64,000 nucleotides of DNA from Daucus carota subsp. sativus. Its lineage: Eukaryota; Streptophyta; Magnoliopsida; Apiales; Apiaceae. The stretch is from assembly GCF_001625215.2 (NCBI RefSeq), contig NC_030381.2:41476689-41540688 (forward strand). Reading direction: 5' to 3'. Shown here in pieces: positions 1 through 20,000 of this stretch (its first letter is position 1; each line of letters opens with the position of its first letter). Under the pieces are notes generated by a model, which did not search any database, was not told the DNA's origin, and worked only from the letters and a program-made list of their open reading frames with translations. The position numbers and the translations under genes were made by a program.

Positions 1-1960
1 TTGTTCATGAAATCGTATGCTTGTTTTTTAATCCCTCCGACACATTCCTAATTTTTGATATTAACAAAATTTTATATAATACTTTTTATAAAGATGAGAG
101 GAAAAGTTGATAAACTTAAGGGGAGTGGTTAATGTTCAAGATCTTGGCTACTTTCCGTAGTAGCGGAAGTTGAAGATCCCGCTCTATATATTATTTTGGG
201 TTGATTTGTATTTGTATGAGAGGGTTTTACATATAATATATCAGCTTTTATCACGGTATCTTCACGTCTTTCTTATAATTTATTTTTGATATGTATTCGT
301 ATGACATGATTTTATATATGTGACGCAAACTTATATTAGATTATATTTATAAATGTGTTTTATATTTGAAATATGAAATATAAAATTTATTTGTTTTTCT
401 AAAATTTATATGGTTCTAAAATTAAAATTGGTAGTCAAAATTTGTATTGGATTAAGAAAAACAATCATAAACATGCAAGCAGAAGGCTGAAACATCCGCT
501 GCTACACTTGTCACGTTTGGACTTCCATCTACAATCACACTTATGAACACATTCTTCGTTTATGGAGTTTTTTTTAAAATCAATATCTTTTTATTTTTTT
601 CCGCTAAGTCAAGTTAAGCTTTTTCCCATATGTGCTAGTCAAATAATAATTTTTTATAAAACATATCCTTCTTTATTTATTATTTGGGGATAAAATTCGT
701 CCTTTTAATTTTAATATTATGAATAATATTTTTTTTAATATGTTGTTTAAAGAAATATATTAGATAAATTTGATTTTAATGGTGTGATTTATATGCTTCT
801 AAAGTTAAAATTGGTTGGTAATATTTAGTTTGGATTTAAAAAAGAAATCATAAACATGTAAAAAAGGAAAATTGTTTTGGATTAGGAAAATAAATCATAA
901 ATATGTAAATAGATATGAGTTGACTTATATTTTCTTTTTTCTAATCTAACAGTGTCCTGTATATGATCCAACGGATGATAAATGAGTGAGCCTATGTAGA
1001 GTGATTTATGCTTAAGATCTTAACCAGTTTTATATTTGTAAGATTTTGGTGTTGTCCGGATGTTGAAGATTCTGTTATATATAATATTTTTGATTAATTT
1101 GTATTTGTATGGGATAATTTTGTATGTAATATCAACTTCTATTACCATAATTTCACGAGTTTCTCTTAATTTTTTTGTTGATATGCATTTGTGTAGCTGG
1201 TTTCTATATATGTGATGCCAAGTTTTATTAAATTATATTTATAAATGTATTTTATATTAGAATTTATGATACCTAATGCGATTTATTTATTTTTCTAAAA
1301 ATTTATATGGTTCTTTAACTAAAATTAATAAACATAATTTGTTTTGAATTAAGAAAAAGAATTCTAAACATGCAGGCAAACTATAAAATTTGTTTTGGAT
1401 TAAGAAAAGGTTTTTGTGCTCGAGGGTCATGTTCCAGGAAGAACCATGAGAGAACTCTTGAAATCATTACCTTATTTCTAGTATTAATTAGGGTTCTGCA
1501 GCTGCACATGAAAAAAAAGTCTTATTTATGTATTATATTTTGAAATTACTTTTGAACACACACAACGATGCAAAAAAACATGTATTTAGATTTAGATCTA
1601 GAAAATTTGTGAAAAATACAGGGTTTTGTAGCAGAACCTTGATGGTTCTATGGTTCTATTTTAAGCATTGGTTCTGTCTTGAGCGCGACCCTTGTGCTCG
1701 TTCCTCACATAATTCAGCTTATTAATTTTAATATTATGCATAATATTATTTTTATTTAGTATGTTTTTCAAGAAAATATATTAGATAAAAATAATTTCGT
1801 GACAGTGTGATTTATATGCTTCAACAATTAAAACCGGTAAGAAATATTTATTTTGGATTAAAAAAAATCATAAACATGTGAAAGGAAGAATTTGTTTTGA
1901 ATTAAGAAAAGGAATCATAAATATGCAAATAGATATTAGTTGCCTTATAGAATTGAACAT
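1..1960. repeat. Degenerate ~0.9-1.0 kb tandem duplication, AT-rich
   Basis: Two related blocks follow each other. The stretch near 137-260 (a GAAGATCCCGCTCTATAT-like core) recurs near 1013-1130. The stretch at 711-865 recurs at 1726-1895, including the shared phrase GTGATTTATATGCTTC. The offset grows from about 876 to about 1015 bp because the second copy carries the 270-bp insert listed at 1423-1692. A phrase resembling GGATTAAGAAAA followed by ATCATAAACATG recurs at least five times. No coding potential is visible. The origin is unknown; it may be a decayed retroelement. Confidence 0.6.
1423..1692. mobile_element. hAT-type non-autonomous element (270 bp) with 8-bp TSD
   Basis: The element is bounded by the exact 8-bp direct repeat TGTGCTCG at 1415-1422 and 1693-1700. 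Its ends form an imperfect inverted repeat beginning AGGGTC on the left and ending GACCCT on the right. An 8-bp target duplication with short inverted termini is typical of hAT-superfamily transposons. At 270 bp it has no room for a transposase, so it would be a MITE. It sits inside the second copy of the flanking tandem duplication, so it inserted after that duplication arose. Confidence 0.65.
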
Positions 1961-2955
1961 AATTTTTTTCTAATCTAACGGTGCTTATTTGTTATGTATA
2001 CGATCGAACAGATGATAGGCTTGTGGTAGTAACACGACCATGCGACCAAATTATCTATCTGACGCTTATTATATATAAGTATGTAATATATATATATATA
2101 TATTAATAATTTAATGAATATTAATACATCTAACATTGATGATAAATTATAATTTTTAACTATATATATATGGCTAGTGATCAAATACAAATCAGTCCTC
2201 AAATACAAATTAACTTAGAGTACAAACTACTAACCTTAATATTAGTCTTTCGATGAATTTAATCTAATGCCCCCTGCAAGCCATCCCACATCAATTAATA
2301 TACATCCTCCCACACATGATCCACAGAATCTCCTCTGTTTTTAATTTGAATTTTCCCGTAAATCGGTGAACTTTTTGTGAAATTCGACTTTAGTGTATTT
2401 TTTTATCTCCCAACGATCAATTTCCATACCAATGTGCTATATTTCAATATGATTTAGAGATTTTTCTATTTTAGTTTGTAATTTGTATTTTTAAAAGGTT
2501 TGTACGAGAGTAAGACTATATATAGGTAATTACTCATATACAAATCAAATTAGATCATAAACTACAAAGTTAATCTAGGTGCTTAGATAAATCCAATATA
2601 ATAGCCTCTAAAAATCACCACACATAATTAAAAATACACCCCCTCACACCCACTTTATCCCCTCCATTTTTATTTGATTTTTCTCGTCAATTCATGAGTG
2701 TTTTTTTATTTAAAATATGACTTCACCGTATTTTTTTCCATCTCCCAACGATCAGTTTGCATATCATATGTGATATATGTTATATGTAAGTGGGTTGTGT
2801 TATATGTAGAGTATGGTATAGTCTTGGTACACGTGTTAAGTTATTTTACCATATTTGCATGATTGTTAGGATGATTTTACTAATGACAATCGTGTATTGC
2901 TAGTAGATAAAATTACTATTATTTTTATAAAATTTTCCCAGGTATACACAATATG
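1961..2955. other. Gene-free AT-rich interval
   Basis: No open reading frame with recognisable content. A short TA-rich run lies near 2085-2103. Two loosely similar segments, both with CAAATTA-type motifs and CCATCTCCCAACGATCA-like text, occur near 2330-2480 and 2640-2780, suggesting another decayed repeat. Confidence 0.4.
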
Positions 2956-2963
2956 TGTGTATG

Positions 2964-3530
2964 CAGTGGTGGAAGGAGCCTTGTGGCTGGGGGTCCGCTG
3001 CCCCCGCTTAACTCAAATATAATTTTTTTATAGGTCTAATCTTGTGGATTAATGTTGTTTGCTGCCCCTGCTTTAAAAAATAAAACTTACCCAGACCCTC
3101 TACTTTATTCTCATAAAACAAAAGTAATACATAGAATAAAAAAAGTAATACACTCAGTGAAAAATGAACAATATACTAAAATATAAAGAGGTCGATTAAT
3201 TAGTAGTATAAATTTTCATGTAATGAAAGTTAGACCATTATAATATTATGTTTCATCCGTCCCATCAGATAGTTTACGTTCACTATTTGCACGTATTTTG
3301 AACCTCCTATAAAGTATAGTTTCATAATGTTTTTCTAATTTATTTATTTTTTTAATAAAATTTTAAGTATCAAACTTTTATTCAGGAAAAAAAATTAAAA
3401 TAAAATATTATAGAACTAACTTTATAAGAGTCTCAAAATGTGTTCCAAAAAATAACGTAAAGAACGTGTCGGCATAAATGGAGTATTTACATGACGCCCC
3501 TCCTTACATGAATTTCTAGTTCCGCCACTG
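2964..3530. mobile_element. hAT-type MITE (567 bp) with 8-bp TSD, probably with a nested Stowaway-like MITE
   Basis: A perfect 8-bp direct repeat TGTGTATG flanks the element at 2956-2963 and 3531-3538. The termini are inverted: CAGTGGTGGAA at the left and TTCCGCCACTG at the right. This matches the CAGTGGCGGA-type ends common in plant hAT miniature elements. Inside, about 3253-3490, is a segment ending in AAATGGAGTA that shares text with the Stowaway-like element at 26185, so a second MITE probably inserted into this one. No transposase is present. Confidence 0.75.
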
Positions 3531-3538
3531 TGTGTATG

Positions 3539-4124
3539 TGTATAAAAACAATTGTTATTGTTTCAAGCATTTGTTTACTAATAAAGTAGAGTATACCATT
3601 TTATCATATGAATCATCCTAATGTTTCTTGGTGTAGGAATTCTTTTATTTTCTGGATTGGTGGGATTGTATGAGATATCGAGTTTTTGTAAGCTTTTTAT
3701 AACTTAAGCAAGAAGGACTTCACATCACAGTCATTATTGGTATATTACTAAGTACAATCATCGATGGAAAAATTAACATCACCGGTAAGTCTCATGACTC
3801 ATGTGAAGCGAATCATGAGCCTTGGTATGTCCTGCTCACCTTTTGAATTATATGAACAATTTATGTTATATATCATTATTTTATTTATATTATGATTCCC
3901 ACTTTTTAGATAATTGCACATACATGCAAACACTCAAGCCGAGGGTCTTTTCTGAAAACATCCCTTCATTCGGTTGGATGAGGGGAAAGCTGCGTACATC
4001 TTATTCTACCCAGACCCTGCTGTTAAGCGGGCTATACCTTGTATGTTTGTTTATTTGTTTATGTGTTATGTTTTTTATGTGATTATTTTAGTATGTAGTT
4101 TGTATTTTTTTTTTTGAAGTAAGA
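3539..4124. other. Gene-free interval
   Basis: The longest open frame (3822-4082, 86 codons) has no recognisable domain and no supporting context. The stretch CTTTTCTGAAAACATCCCTTC near 3947 has the flavour of repeats that end in GGTAAGGCTGCGTACAT in plant genomes (compare GGGGAAAGCTGCGTACATC near 3981), so this may be retroposon-derived. Nothing is called as a gene. Confidence 0.35.
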
Positions 4125-4386
4125 AGTTTGTGTTCGAAACTGATGCTAAGGCACTGCGGAAGCATGCAAAAATGTTCAGGGACGTGCCTACTTTCATTCC
4201 ATTATTTTAAGTTGTGTTGATTTATTTAAGCACTATGATGAAGTGCTAGTCGAGTTTGTTCATAGGTCTGCGAATGAAGTGGCTCATAGATTGGCAAGGG
4301 CTATTTATTCTATGTCAGGCATCCATGAGTTGGTTACTATCCCTCCGGATTTTATCTCTGATGTGTTGATTATTGATTCAGTTTAA
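4125..4386 (+). pseudogene. LINE (L1-type) 3' relic: end of RNase H-like domain
   Basis: Frame +1 from 4213 to the TAA at 4384-4386 reads a peptide containing EFVHRSANEVAHRLARA and ending near IPPDFISDVL. This is the C-terminal RNase H-like tail typical of plant L1 LINE ORF2 proteins. Just upstream (about 4127-4170) a different frame reads VFETDAKAL, an earlier part of the same domain. The intervening stretch has stops and frame loss, so the copy is dead. No reverse transcriptase precedes it, which fits a 5'-truncated LINE insertion. It does not match the LINE fragment at 28.1-30.3 kb, which is missing its 3' part, so the two cannot be compared directly. Confidence 0.7.
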
Positions 4387-4495
4387 ATACAAGCAAGTAC
4401 ATTTAGTATGTAGTTTGTATTTAAGGAGGTTTGTATTGGAGTAAGACCTTTTGATCATTTTAATTTTGATTTGTATTCGAGCAATTGTGTGTGTG

Positions 4496-4499
<4 letters not shown>

Positions 4500-4531
<32 letters not shown>

Positions 4532-4553
4532 TGTATGTATGTATGTATGTATA
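4500..4553. repeat. (TATG)n microsatellite
   Basis: About twelve uninterrupted copies of the tetranucleotide GTAT/TATG follow a short TA run. It lies about 115 bp downstream of the LINE relic stop codon. Confidence 0.95.
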
Positions 4554-5020
4554 TGTTACTTACGCGAATCAAAACTTTGAAAGGATGTTTTCAATATTTA
4601 TTTATTTTGGTATAGAAAATGAACATTAAATTTAAATTCACTTAGTGATCTTCCCTACTTGGACATTAATTTATTTAATTAACTAAAAATGAAAAGTTTA
4701 TCTTGTAAAGTCATTTCAAAATTATCGGATATTTCTTTGCGCTTAAAATATATTTGTTTTTAATAATTTAATATTTCATTATATGAGTCTATTCTTAGTG
4801 TTATTTAACAATTTAAACTATGAGATTAGATTGTAGAAGTGGGGTTGAACACAATCTAAGCAGTTTTATCATCTTTTTCAAACTAAACAGAATTCAAACA
4901 TAAGAATGATAGAATTATCTAAACATAAATTAAGAACTAGAGGCTTTTTCAAAATTTCAGGTGGATTGTTTTGTCCACCTGATGATTTTTATATTGAATA
5001 ACCTCTTAGATAAAAATATA

Positions 5021-5707
5021 TGTAACACCCCAGTCCCACATCGAGGAGTGTGGAGACTTTAGTTCAGTTTATAAGCATAAGTACTACTACCAATTGCATC
5101 AACAAATCATGATCTTTTGGGGGCCTGTGGTCGGCTTGTGGATTATCCAAGTTGTTGCAATTGGGCCAGTTTATTTCGGCTTATATTCGGATTCGGATTT
5201 CGGGGCTTAACCTGATTTTCGAAAAAGACTCGGGATTTGACCCGGGTTGTCACATATGGTATTCAGAGCAGGCTCTCGAAAAGCTTGATTCGTCAAGTTG
5301 CCGGAGGTGGGGACATGAAGGCTGGTGGTATTATCCCGTAATGGACAGAGATCCGAAGGCGGGGACACGAAGCCAGCCGGTATTATCCCACAATGGCTAG
5401 AGAGGTTCGATCTGGGCCTATGGGCTATCCGTTTCAGCCTGACGAGGACATCAGGAATTTAAGTGGGGGAGTTTGTAACACCCCAGTCCCACATCGAGGA
5501 GTGTGGAGACTTTAGTTCAGTTTATAAGCATAAGTACTACTACCAATTGCACCAACAAATCATGATCTTTTGGGGGCCTGTGGTCGGCTTGTGGATTACC
5601 CAAGTTGTTGCAATTGGGCCAGTTTATTTCGGCTTATATTCGGATTCGGATTTCGGGGCTTAACCTGATTTTCGAAAAAGACTCGGGATTTGACCCGGGT
5701 TGTCACA
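5021..5707 (+). mobile_element. TRIM (terminal-repeat retrotransposon in miniature), 687 bp, complete
   Basis: Two 234-bp direct repeats, 5021-5254 and 5474-5707, begin TGTAACACCCC and end GTTGTCACA. I see only two differences between them, both C/T (in the GCATC/GCACC and GATTATCC/GATTACCC contexts). The 219-bp internal part starts with TGGTATTCAGAGC at 5257, one base longer than the usual initiator-Met-tRNA primer binding site TGGTATCAGAGC. It ends with the purine tract AAGTGGGGGAG just before the 3' LTR. The 5-bp repeat ATATA flanks both ends (5016-5020, 5708-5712), with the caveat that the site is low complexity. There is no gag or pol, as expected for a TRIM mobilised in trans. Confidence 0.9.
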
Positions 5708-5712
5708 ATATA

Positions 5713-7795
5713 TATGGCTGCTTACAAAGATTTGAAAAGCTAACTTTCTGTTATTGTATAATGGATAAATTGAAATGAAAATTACAATGTTAATTCATAC
5801 TAAGGCATACCAGCTATTTTCTATACTAGTCCACATCAGCATGCTCCTATTCCTTTCTTTGCATCCATATTTTGGGGAAAAAATTTGTCCTCTATGACAG
5901 CAAGCATTTTTGTATATTTTCTTGTTGCTATGCTAGAATTGGTAGGCTTCGAGATCTTTAATATTAAACTAAGACCTTTATAGCTTAGCTTCCAAAACTG
6001 TTGCAACAATTCTCTATTCAACCCATGTGACTATTGTCTTTTTCTTTGACTTGTTGTTGTCAACTGATAACTACTAAACTAGCAGTTGATATACTAATTT
6101 AGTAGTCGTTGATGGTTTTTTGTTTTACTTGTTGAAAGTTCATTTTGTGCTTATGCATTGATGAGTTGATGAATAGTAGTTGGTAGAGACTTTATTCCTC
6201 ATCCGTTGATGTCTTGATTAAACGTTGATCTTCACTTCATTTATGCAGTTTACATGACTTAGAATATTTACAATTGATCACCATAAATACATATCTGTTG
6301 ATAGAACGATTACATTATCAAGTGATCAACTAAAACCAATCAACTGATAAACTAAACATTGCTAATTTTGTTACAATGCCAAATCATCCGTTGATGGATT
6401 GTCTGATCAACGAATACTACAATATGTATGTCATCCGTGATTAGCTACAAATTAAAAGAAAATACAAATTAAATATATACTTAGTATTTGACTTATCATC
6501 AAGAATGTTATATTCAGAATGAACTCCCCTATTTATCTCTGATATAAATTTGGATGTTGATGATAACAAAATATTTAATAGTAAATTACATGATTGAAGA
6601 ACATATTTCATTTGAATTGTATATGAACATAATATAAGAGGAGCTTAATAGAGATGTAATTGCAAGAGTTGAGAAAGATATATTAATGATATGAAGTATC
6701 TCCTTTAGTCCGAGCAGATCAAAGTTTTCTTCTCTTCCTATCCATTTCTTCACTTCTCTGGCTAAATCTTTTCTTCCCTTGCTTTTAAAGCTTAATGTTG
6801 ATTTCTCTCTACATTCCCTTGTAAAAGCATCTTTTTCGTCAACCTTTGGATTCAGGATTGATTGCATATGTCTTACAGTCTTAGGGTATCAACATCATCC
6901 TTTTTGCTATGTACTTCCATTCTGAAGAATTTTCTTGAACTACCACCACCTACAAAATAAAATTAAATAAATTAAAAATAAATCAATACATAAAAAAATT
7001 TAAACAAATTTATTAAAAGTAAACAAAATAAATATCTTCTTTGGGGACTCTAGGGGTAACTTCGAACTTTTTGGTGTCGATTATTGGGATGAAATTGTTC
7101 ATCCACTTTCTTCCAATATTATTACCTTACTTCGAATAATTAACTAAATAAATATTTGAAAACAGGAGATTTGTCAATATTGAGAATTGAGATAGAAAGA
7201 AAAAAAGGATAATAATATGTAGATATGTATATAAATTATAATATGTAGATTATTAATATGAAGAATGATGCGATTTTGAAGATTTGGACATGTTAAGTGA
7301 GCAAAATTTTGAGAGCCTGAGACTGAGAGGGAGAGATTGAGATTGTAGAGGAGATTGGAGAGGGTGTGCCTATATGTATAGAATATGTATATGCTCCCTC
7401 AGTCTCCCTTCGTAGTATATATTGGAGACGGGGACGCGACACAAACCTTAATGCTCCTATAGGATAGTTCTCTAACTTATTTTTAAGATTTTTTTCTAAA
7501 TAAAAAGTTAAAACATGAATTTTTATTCAGAAAAAAAAACTTAAAAATAAGTTCCAAAACTATATTTTATAAGAATATTGAAATATGTGTCAAGTACTGA
7601 GAAAATGTATAGAATTATCAAAAGAGTATTTATAGGATAGATTGGGATAGCCGTTGAGCTCACTGAATCTTGACTTGCTATGTTGGTTGCTGTCGCTCGA
7701 GAATTGTAGCACCTTTGCAGTTGAGTAACAGAAGGAGCCGTCAGACGCGGCGGAAGGAGCCTTTGGAAATGGCGCATGAAAGCGACTCGCAAGAT
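5713..7795. other. Gene-free interval upstream of the minisatellite
   Basis: Open frames at 5836-6021 and 6586-6867 (both minus) have no recognisable domain. Around 6050-6440 the motif GTTGAT(G) with CAACTGATAA or CAACGGATG is repeated many times on both strands, suggesting a decayed repeat. A cluster of CTCCCTCAGTCTCCC-like text near 7395 may be one end of a degenerate Stowaway-type element. Nothing is called as a gene. Confidence 0.35.
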
Positions 7796-8301
7796 GGTTC
7801 GAGTTGGTGCGATCCGAATTAGACGGTTCGCTCATATTGACTTGCTCGATTCGTCGAGCCGGTTCTGGTTTTCGCATACAAACCCATATTCGACATGTCA
7901 TTTCCAATAATTAGTGTCGGCCGATTCAAGCTGGTGCGATTCGAATTAGACAGTTTGCTCTCATACTAACTCGCTCGATTCGTCGAGCCAGTTCTGGTTT
8001 TCGAATACAAACCCATATTCGATTTGTCATTTCCAATAATTAGTGCAAGCCGGTTCGAGCTGGTGTCATCCGAATTAGAAGGTTCACTCTCATACTGACT
8101 CGCTCGATTCGTCGAGCCGGTTCCAATTTTCACATACAAACCCATATTCAATCCATCATTTTCAATAATTAGTGTCGACCCGTTCGAGCTGGCGCGATTC
8201 GAATTATACGGTTCGCTCTATTACTAACTCGTTCGATTCGTCGAGTAGGTTCCGATTTTCGCATACAAACCCATATTTGATCTGTCATTTTCAATAATTA
8301 G
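7796..8301. repeat. ~129-bp minisatellite, about four copies, directly upstream of VTE1
   Basis: The phrase AATAATTAGTG recurs at 7906, 8035, 8164 and 8293, exactly 129 bp apart each time. The motifs GCTCGATTCGTCGAG and CATACAAACCCATATT recur in register. The first copy is 2 bp shorter. Each unit contains the near-palindrome TCGATTCGTCGA. There are no unique spacers between units, so this is a tandem array and not an interspersed one. The array stops about 215 bp before the VTE1 start codon and about 130 bp before its likely TATA box, so it occupies the proximal promoter. Confidence 0.92.
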
Positions 8302-8434
8302 TGCCGATTTCGTTCAAACCCGCTCCAAACCGATTTTTTCACGAATAAAATTACGGGTCCCAATTAAGCGGTCCAAACCGCTCATATTACCATCTCAGCA
8401 CTCAGCAGTGACCGCCACTCTTCTTTCATCTCAT

Positions 8435-8442
8435 TATAAAAA
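8435..8442 (+). promoter_or_regulatory. Likely TATA box of VTE1
   Basis: TATAAAAA lies about 76 bp before the VTE1 ATG. Transcription would start near 8465-8475, giving a 5' UTR of about 45-55 nt. The following CT-rich stretch (CTCCCTCTCTCTCGC, just before the ATG) is typical of plant leaders. The assignment rests on sequence and position only. Confidence 0.45.
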
Positions 8443-8517
8443 TCTAGCTAAATCACCGATTCCTATTTTCATCTCATATTTTTTTTTTACCAACTAAAAA
8501 ATCTCCCTCTCTCTCGC

Positions 8518-16516
<7,999 letters not shown>

Positions 16517-17072
16517 ATACTCACTATAAGGTGGTGTTAATCGCTATCAAATTTACAAGAATGCATGTTGTTTTGATGCATGGATCTCACTGGATGTTGC
16601 AAGTATATTAGCTTCCTGAGAGTGCAACAAGGTACTATCAAATTAGGGTCCTTGTAAATATTGACAGCTGGAGGGGTGGGATAGTTTAGGTCAACTCCAA
16701 CCAAATCCAAATTTGGATCACCAAATGATCTGAATTTAGGGCGGGATTCAAATCTTATTCCAACTATACCATCCAAATATAGATCCAAATTCATTCATCT
16801 TTATAATATTCATTTACTTTGATTATAAATATTTCAAAAAATGATTAACTAATACAATTGACGACTAGACCAAAACCAGGCTATCAAAAAATTTGCACTT
16901 ATAGCAAGCTGACATCTTAAATGGTATTTGTCAAGAAACACATGAGCATGATATAATTTTATGTCAAAAAGCGCTTGAAATAATAATTAAAATATTGAAA
17001 ACAAAACGTCAGGCGCACACACGCACACACACTTGGCAGTCTCTTCAAGAACGCTCATTTCTTGAAACTTGT
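16517..17072. other. Convergent 3' intergenic region (VTE1 / dioxygenase copy A)
   Basis: The stop codons of the two convergent genes are 556 bp apart, so this interval must hold both 3' UTRs. No conserved coding sequence is visible. The open frame at 16537-16794 (minus) looks like chance. A CACACACGCACACACAC-type run lies near 17012-17033. Confidence 0.6.
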
Positions 17073-20000
17073 TTATGCAGAAGCTACTTTTTTCATAAAA
17101 GCTCCATGAAAACCATATGGAACTCTGCTTGGTAATGTAATCTTCGCCACTGGCTTCTCAGAGAATTTCTTCGCATCAATTATATAAACCTGAAACGCAA
17201 CATTTCAAATTAGTCTGCAATGCCAAAGTAGTGCAGAAAGGATATCTGGTCATCACTTGGGATTTACCTGAGATACATTAGTATTTTCATTATGTACATA
17301 AGTGACTATCCACCCATCATCTTCTTCACAGCCCTTGTTCCTAGAGACAAATGCTGCCCCCGAGCAGAATGTCTTCTCAGGAAACGCATGATATTCGACC
17401 TTTATCAAATCTTCACATTTTTTGTCTGCTGGTTCTTTAAAATACAGCTTGGCCAGTCCTCCATACTTCCCCATGCCTAAATGTATATACAAAGTAGTTT
17501 AATGTTTACTCATCTCGAAACTAATTTGACAAACAGAAACAAGTTGTTAATACCCGACGCAGAGCTTGCTTCTGTATTGATAATTTGCGCGTATGCAAAC
17601 TTGTTACTGATCCCACTGTAATCTTCGTTGATCATAGGAAAGTCCATGGAATGTTCTGTTCCGGTTAGATTCTTCTCCTGCACATCTCCTGTTATTATGT
17701 TTAATCTCCATTCGTAACAGCGAGAGAAAAATAATCCCTCACAGATTTCACCATCATTATTTCTCTCCAGATGCTTAAAACCATTGGAGAAGTACTCAAA
17801 TCTTTTTAGGCCAAAATCAGGTCCTGGTATTACTGATCCCAGAGCTCTACAAGCCCACATGACTACCTGAAAAGAATTTTATGATTGTGCATAAGTTCTA
17901 TAATAATCAGAAAAAGAAAACAACAAATTGAAACAGGAGAAGTCTGGTTATGAATTATAATGTTTATTTGTTACCTCATCACCGTCTTCAAAACAATTGA
18001 TGATATGAAATGCACTACACGCCTGCACATCAAACCACTGAACAGATTCTGCATCGCCATAACGGGGCATTACTCCAATCCTTGCATAATCTTTATCGTC
18101 GAACCTTATTAATCTACACAGAGAAGCACATTACCAGTGACACAGTCATGTAAAAAAACAAGGAATGTAGGGAAATAAAATGAATACTCACGGGCCTCCA
18201 CGAATGAGTCGATTAATATCTACTGTCAGTGGAAAGTCCATTAGAACATTGTACCTGCAATGTGAGTTTACTTAAACTAATCATCAACAGGAAACTAATG
18301 AATGGGTTGATCAGTCAGACACAACTATCATAAATCGTACAGATATACCTCTCCGTAACCCCTATCTCATGAGTAAGGCTAGACCTCTTATAATCAAGAT
18401 CAGCTCTATGAACCAGTGTCCTGCCATCAGCTGATCAACAAGACAACTTGATTCAACTCATTACCCAAGTCATTTTACCAACAAAGTTGAATATAATACT
18501 GGCTTAAAGTTGAGTTACCTGAAAAAATACCGAGTTCAAGAAAGGGTTTGACGGCATCAAACCCCATAAAAACCAGCTCCCCTGTACCTGGAGCTTTCTG
18601 TGGCACAAAATATTTGATTAAGTAACAACCAAAATCAAAAAATTTATAAATCCCTGGTGAAGAATGCTAACCTTTGGGTGGCTAGTGAAGGGTCTATTCC
18701 AAGTCCCGCCGACATCCCATTCACCTAATGTTTCCAGTGTCTGAATATCAATTTCCTGGGGCAAGTCACTTTCAGCGACGGAGTAGTACTTCCCCGAGTG
18801 CTCGAAAACGTTGGTATTGCTAATAATCTTGTTTACTTTGCCGAACCTTAACTGCAACAATGAATATTATTCGCAATAGACTAGAAGTCATGTCTAGATA
18901 AATCAACTATACATGTGCAACTGAAGCCTAAGATTATGAGCTCTTAGATGGTCATACCAGATTCAAAAGATAAGCAGACAGAACAGCTGCAGAATCACCT
19001 TCGACTGTGGGAATAAAACATGGCTTGTTCTTTCTGCTCTCCATTTTGAATGTCTCAGTTTGAACATGTTTATTGTTGTAGTAAATTCTGGAGATGCCAT
19101 CAGAATCATTTTTTTCGAAATAGATTGCATGAATCATTCCTTCTCCTTCTACCCAGATGTGACTTGATCTCCCAAACTTTGATACTGCGGATTTCAGTCC
19201 ACCAAATAGTGGATTCGGGCCTGCATTTGTTCAGTTATTGGCAGTTTATCAGATTTTACGTTTCAGGATTTATTGATTCATTAGATACCGACTTCACAGA
19301 CAAGTTACCATATTAATTGTTCAAATGTTTGGTTCCGAACTTGTGTCACTTTGAACTTGAGATTCTTAAGTAGCTTTCTGAAACAGCGAAGATCAAGATT
19401 ACAAGGACTTGGTGTACGTGGGCTAAACATTTCGTGAGCGGCTCGAGTTCGGCTCGTAAAATATTAGAATTTAGCTCGAAAATAATCAAGCCGAACTCGA
19501 GCTCGAGCTATTTGAATAGTTTACTGAGCCAAGTTCGAGCTTCATATTACTTGGTTCTTGAGGCTCGCGAACCTAATCAAGCCTGTATTATTAAAATTAT
19601 TTTTATACTATTATACTCCCTCCATCCCAAATTAGATGAGCTCGTTGACTTCGGGCACGCACTTTAAAATCCATTGACCGCTACATTACTTATTTTTGAA
19701 ATTATATTTTTCCAAACAAAAATTTAAATATGAAATTTTCATTTACAAAAGAAAAATAAAAAAAATAAATTTCGAAACTATACGGTCAATGCACCTTAAA
19801 TTACGTGTCCAAAGTCAACTAGCTCATCTAATTTGGGATGGAGGGAGTATAAATTTAATTTTTATGTCTTCTTTTATATATTTAATCGAATCGAACTCGA
19901 GCCAAACCGATCATGTTTCAAGTTTTAAATAGTTGATGAAATCATTCGAACTTTCGAGCCTCTCGAACTTTCAAGAGCCGAGTTTTGAATAAATTAAAAG

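Noticed and set aside
4378-4572. Minus-strand open frame with repeated Tyr-Ile-His-Thr
   Set aside because: Translation of the (TATG)n microsatellite.
7541-8151. Several minus-strand open frames (83, 105 and 61 codons) with repeated peptide text
   Set aside because: They are read through the 129-bp tandem repeat. The repeated peptides reflect repeat units and not a protein family.
7796-8301. CRISPR-like array
   Set aside because: Units of 129 bp are directly adjacent with no unique spacers, and the genome is plant nuclear.
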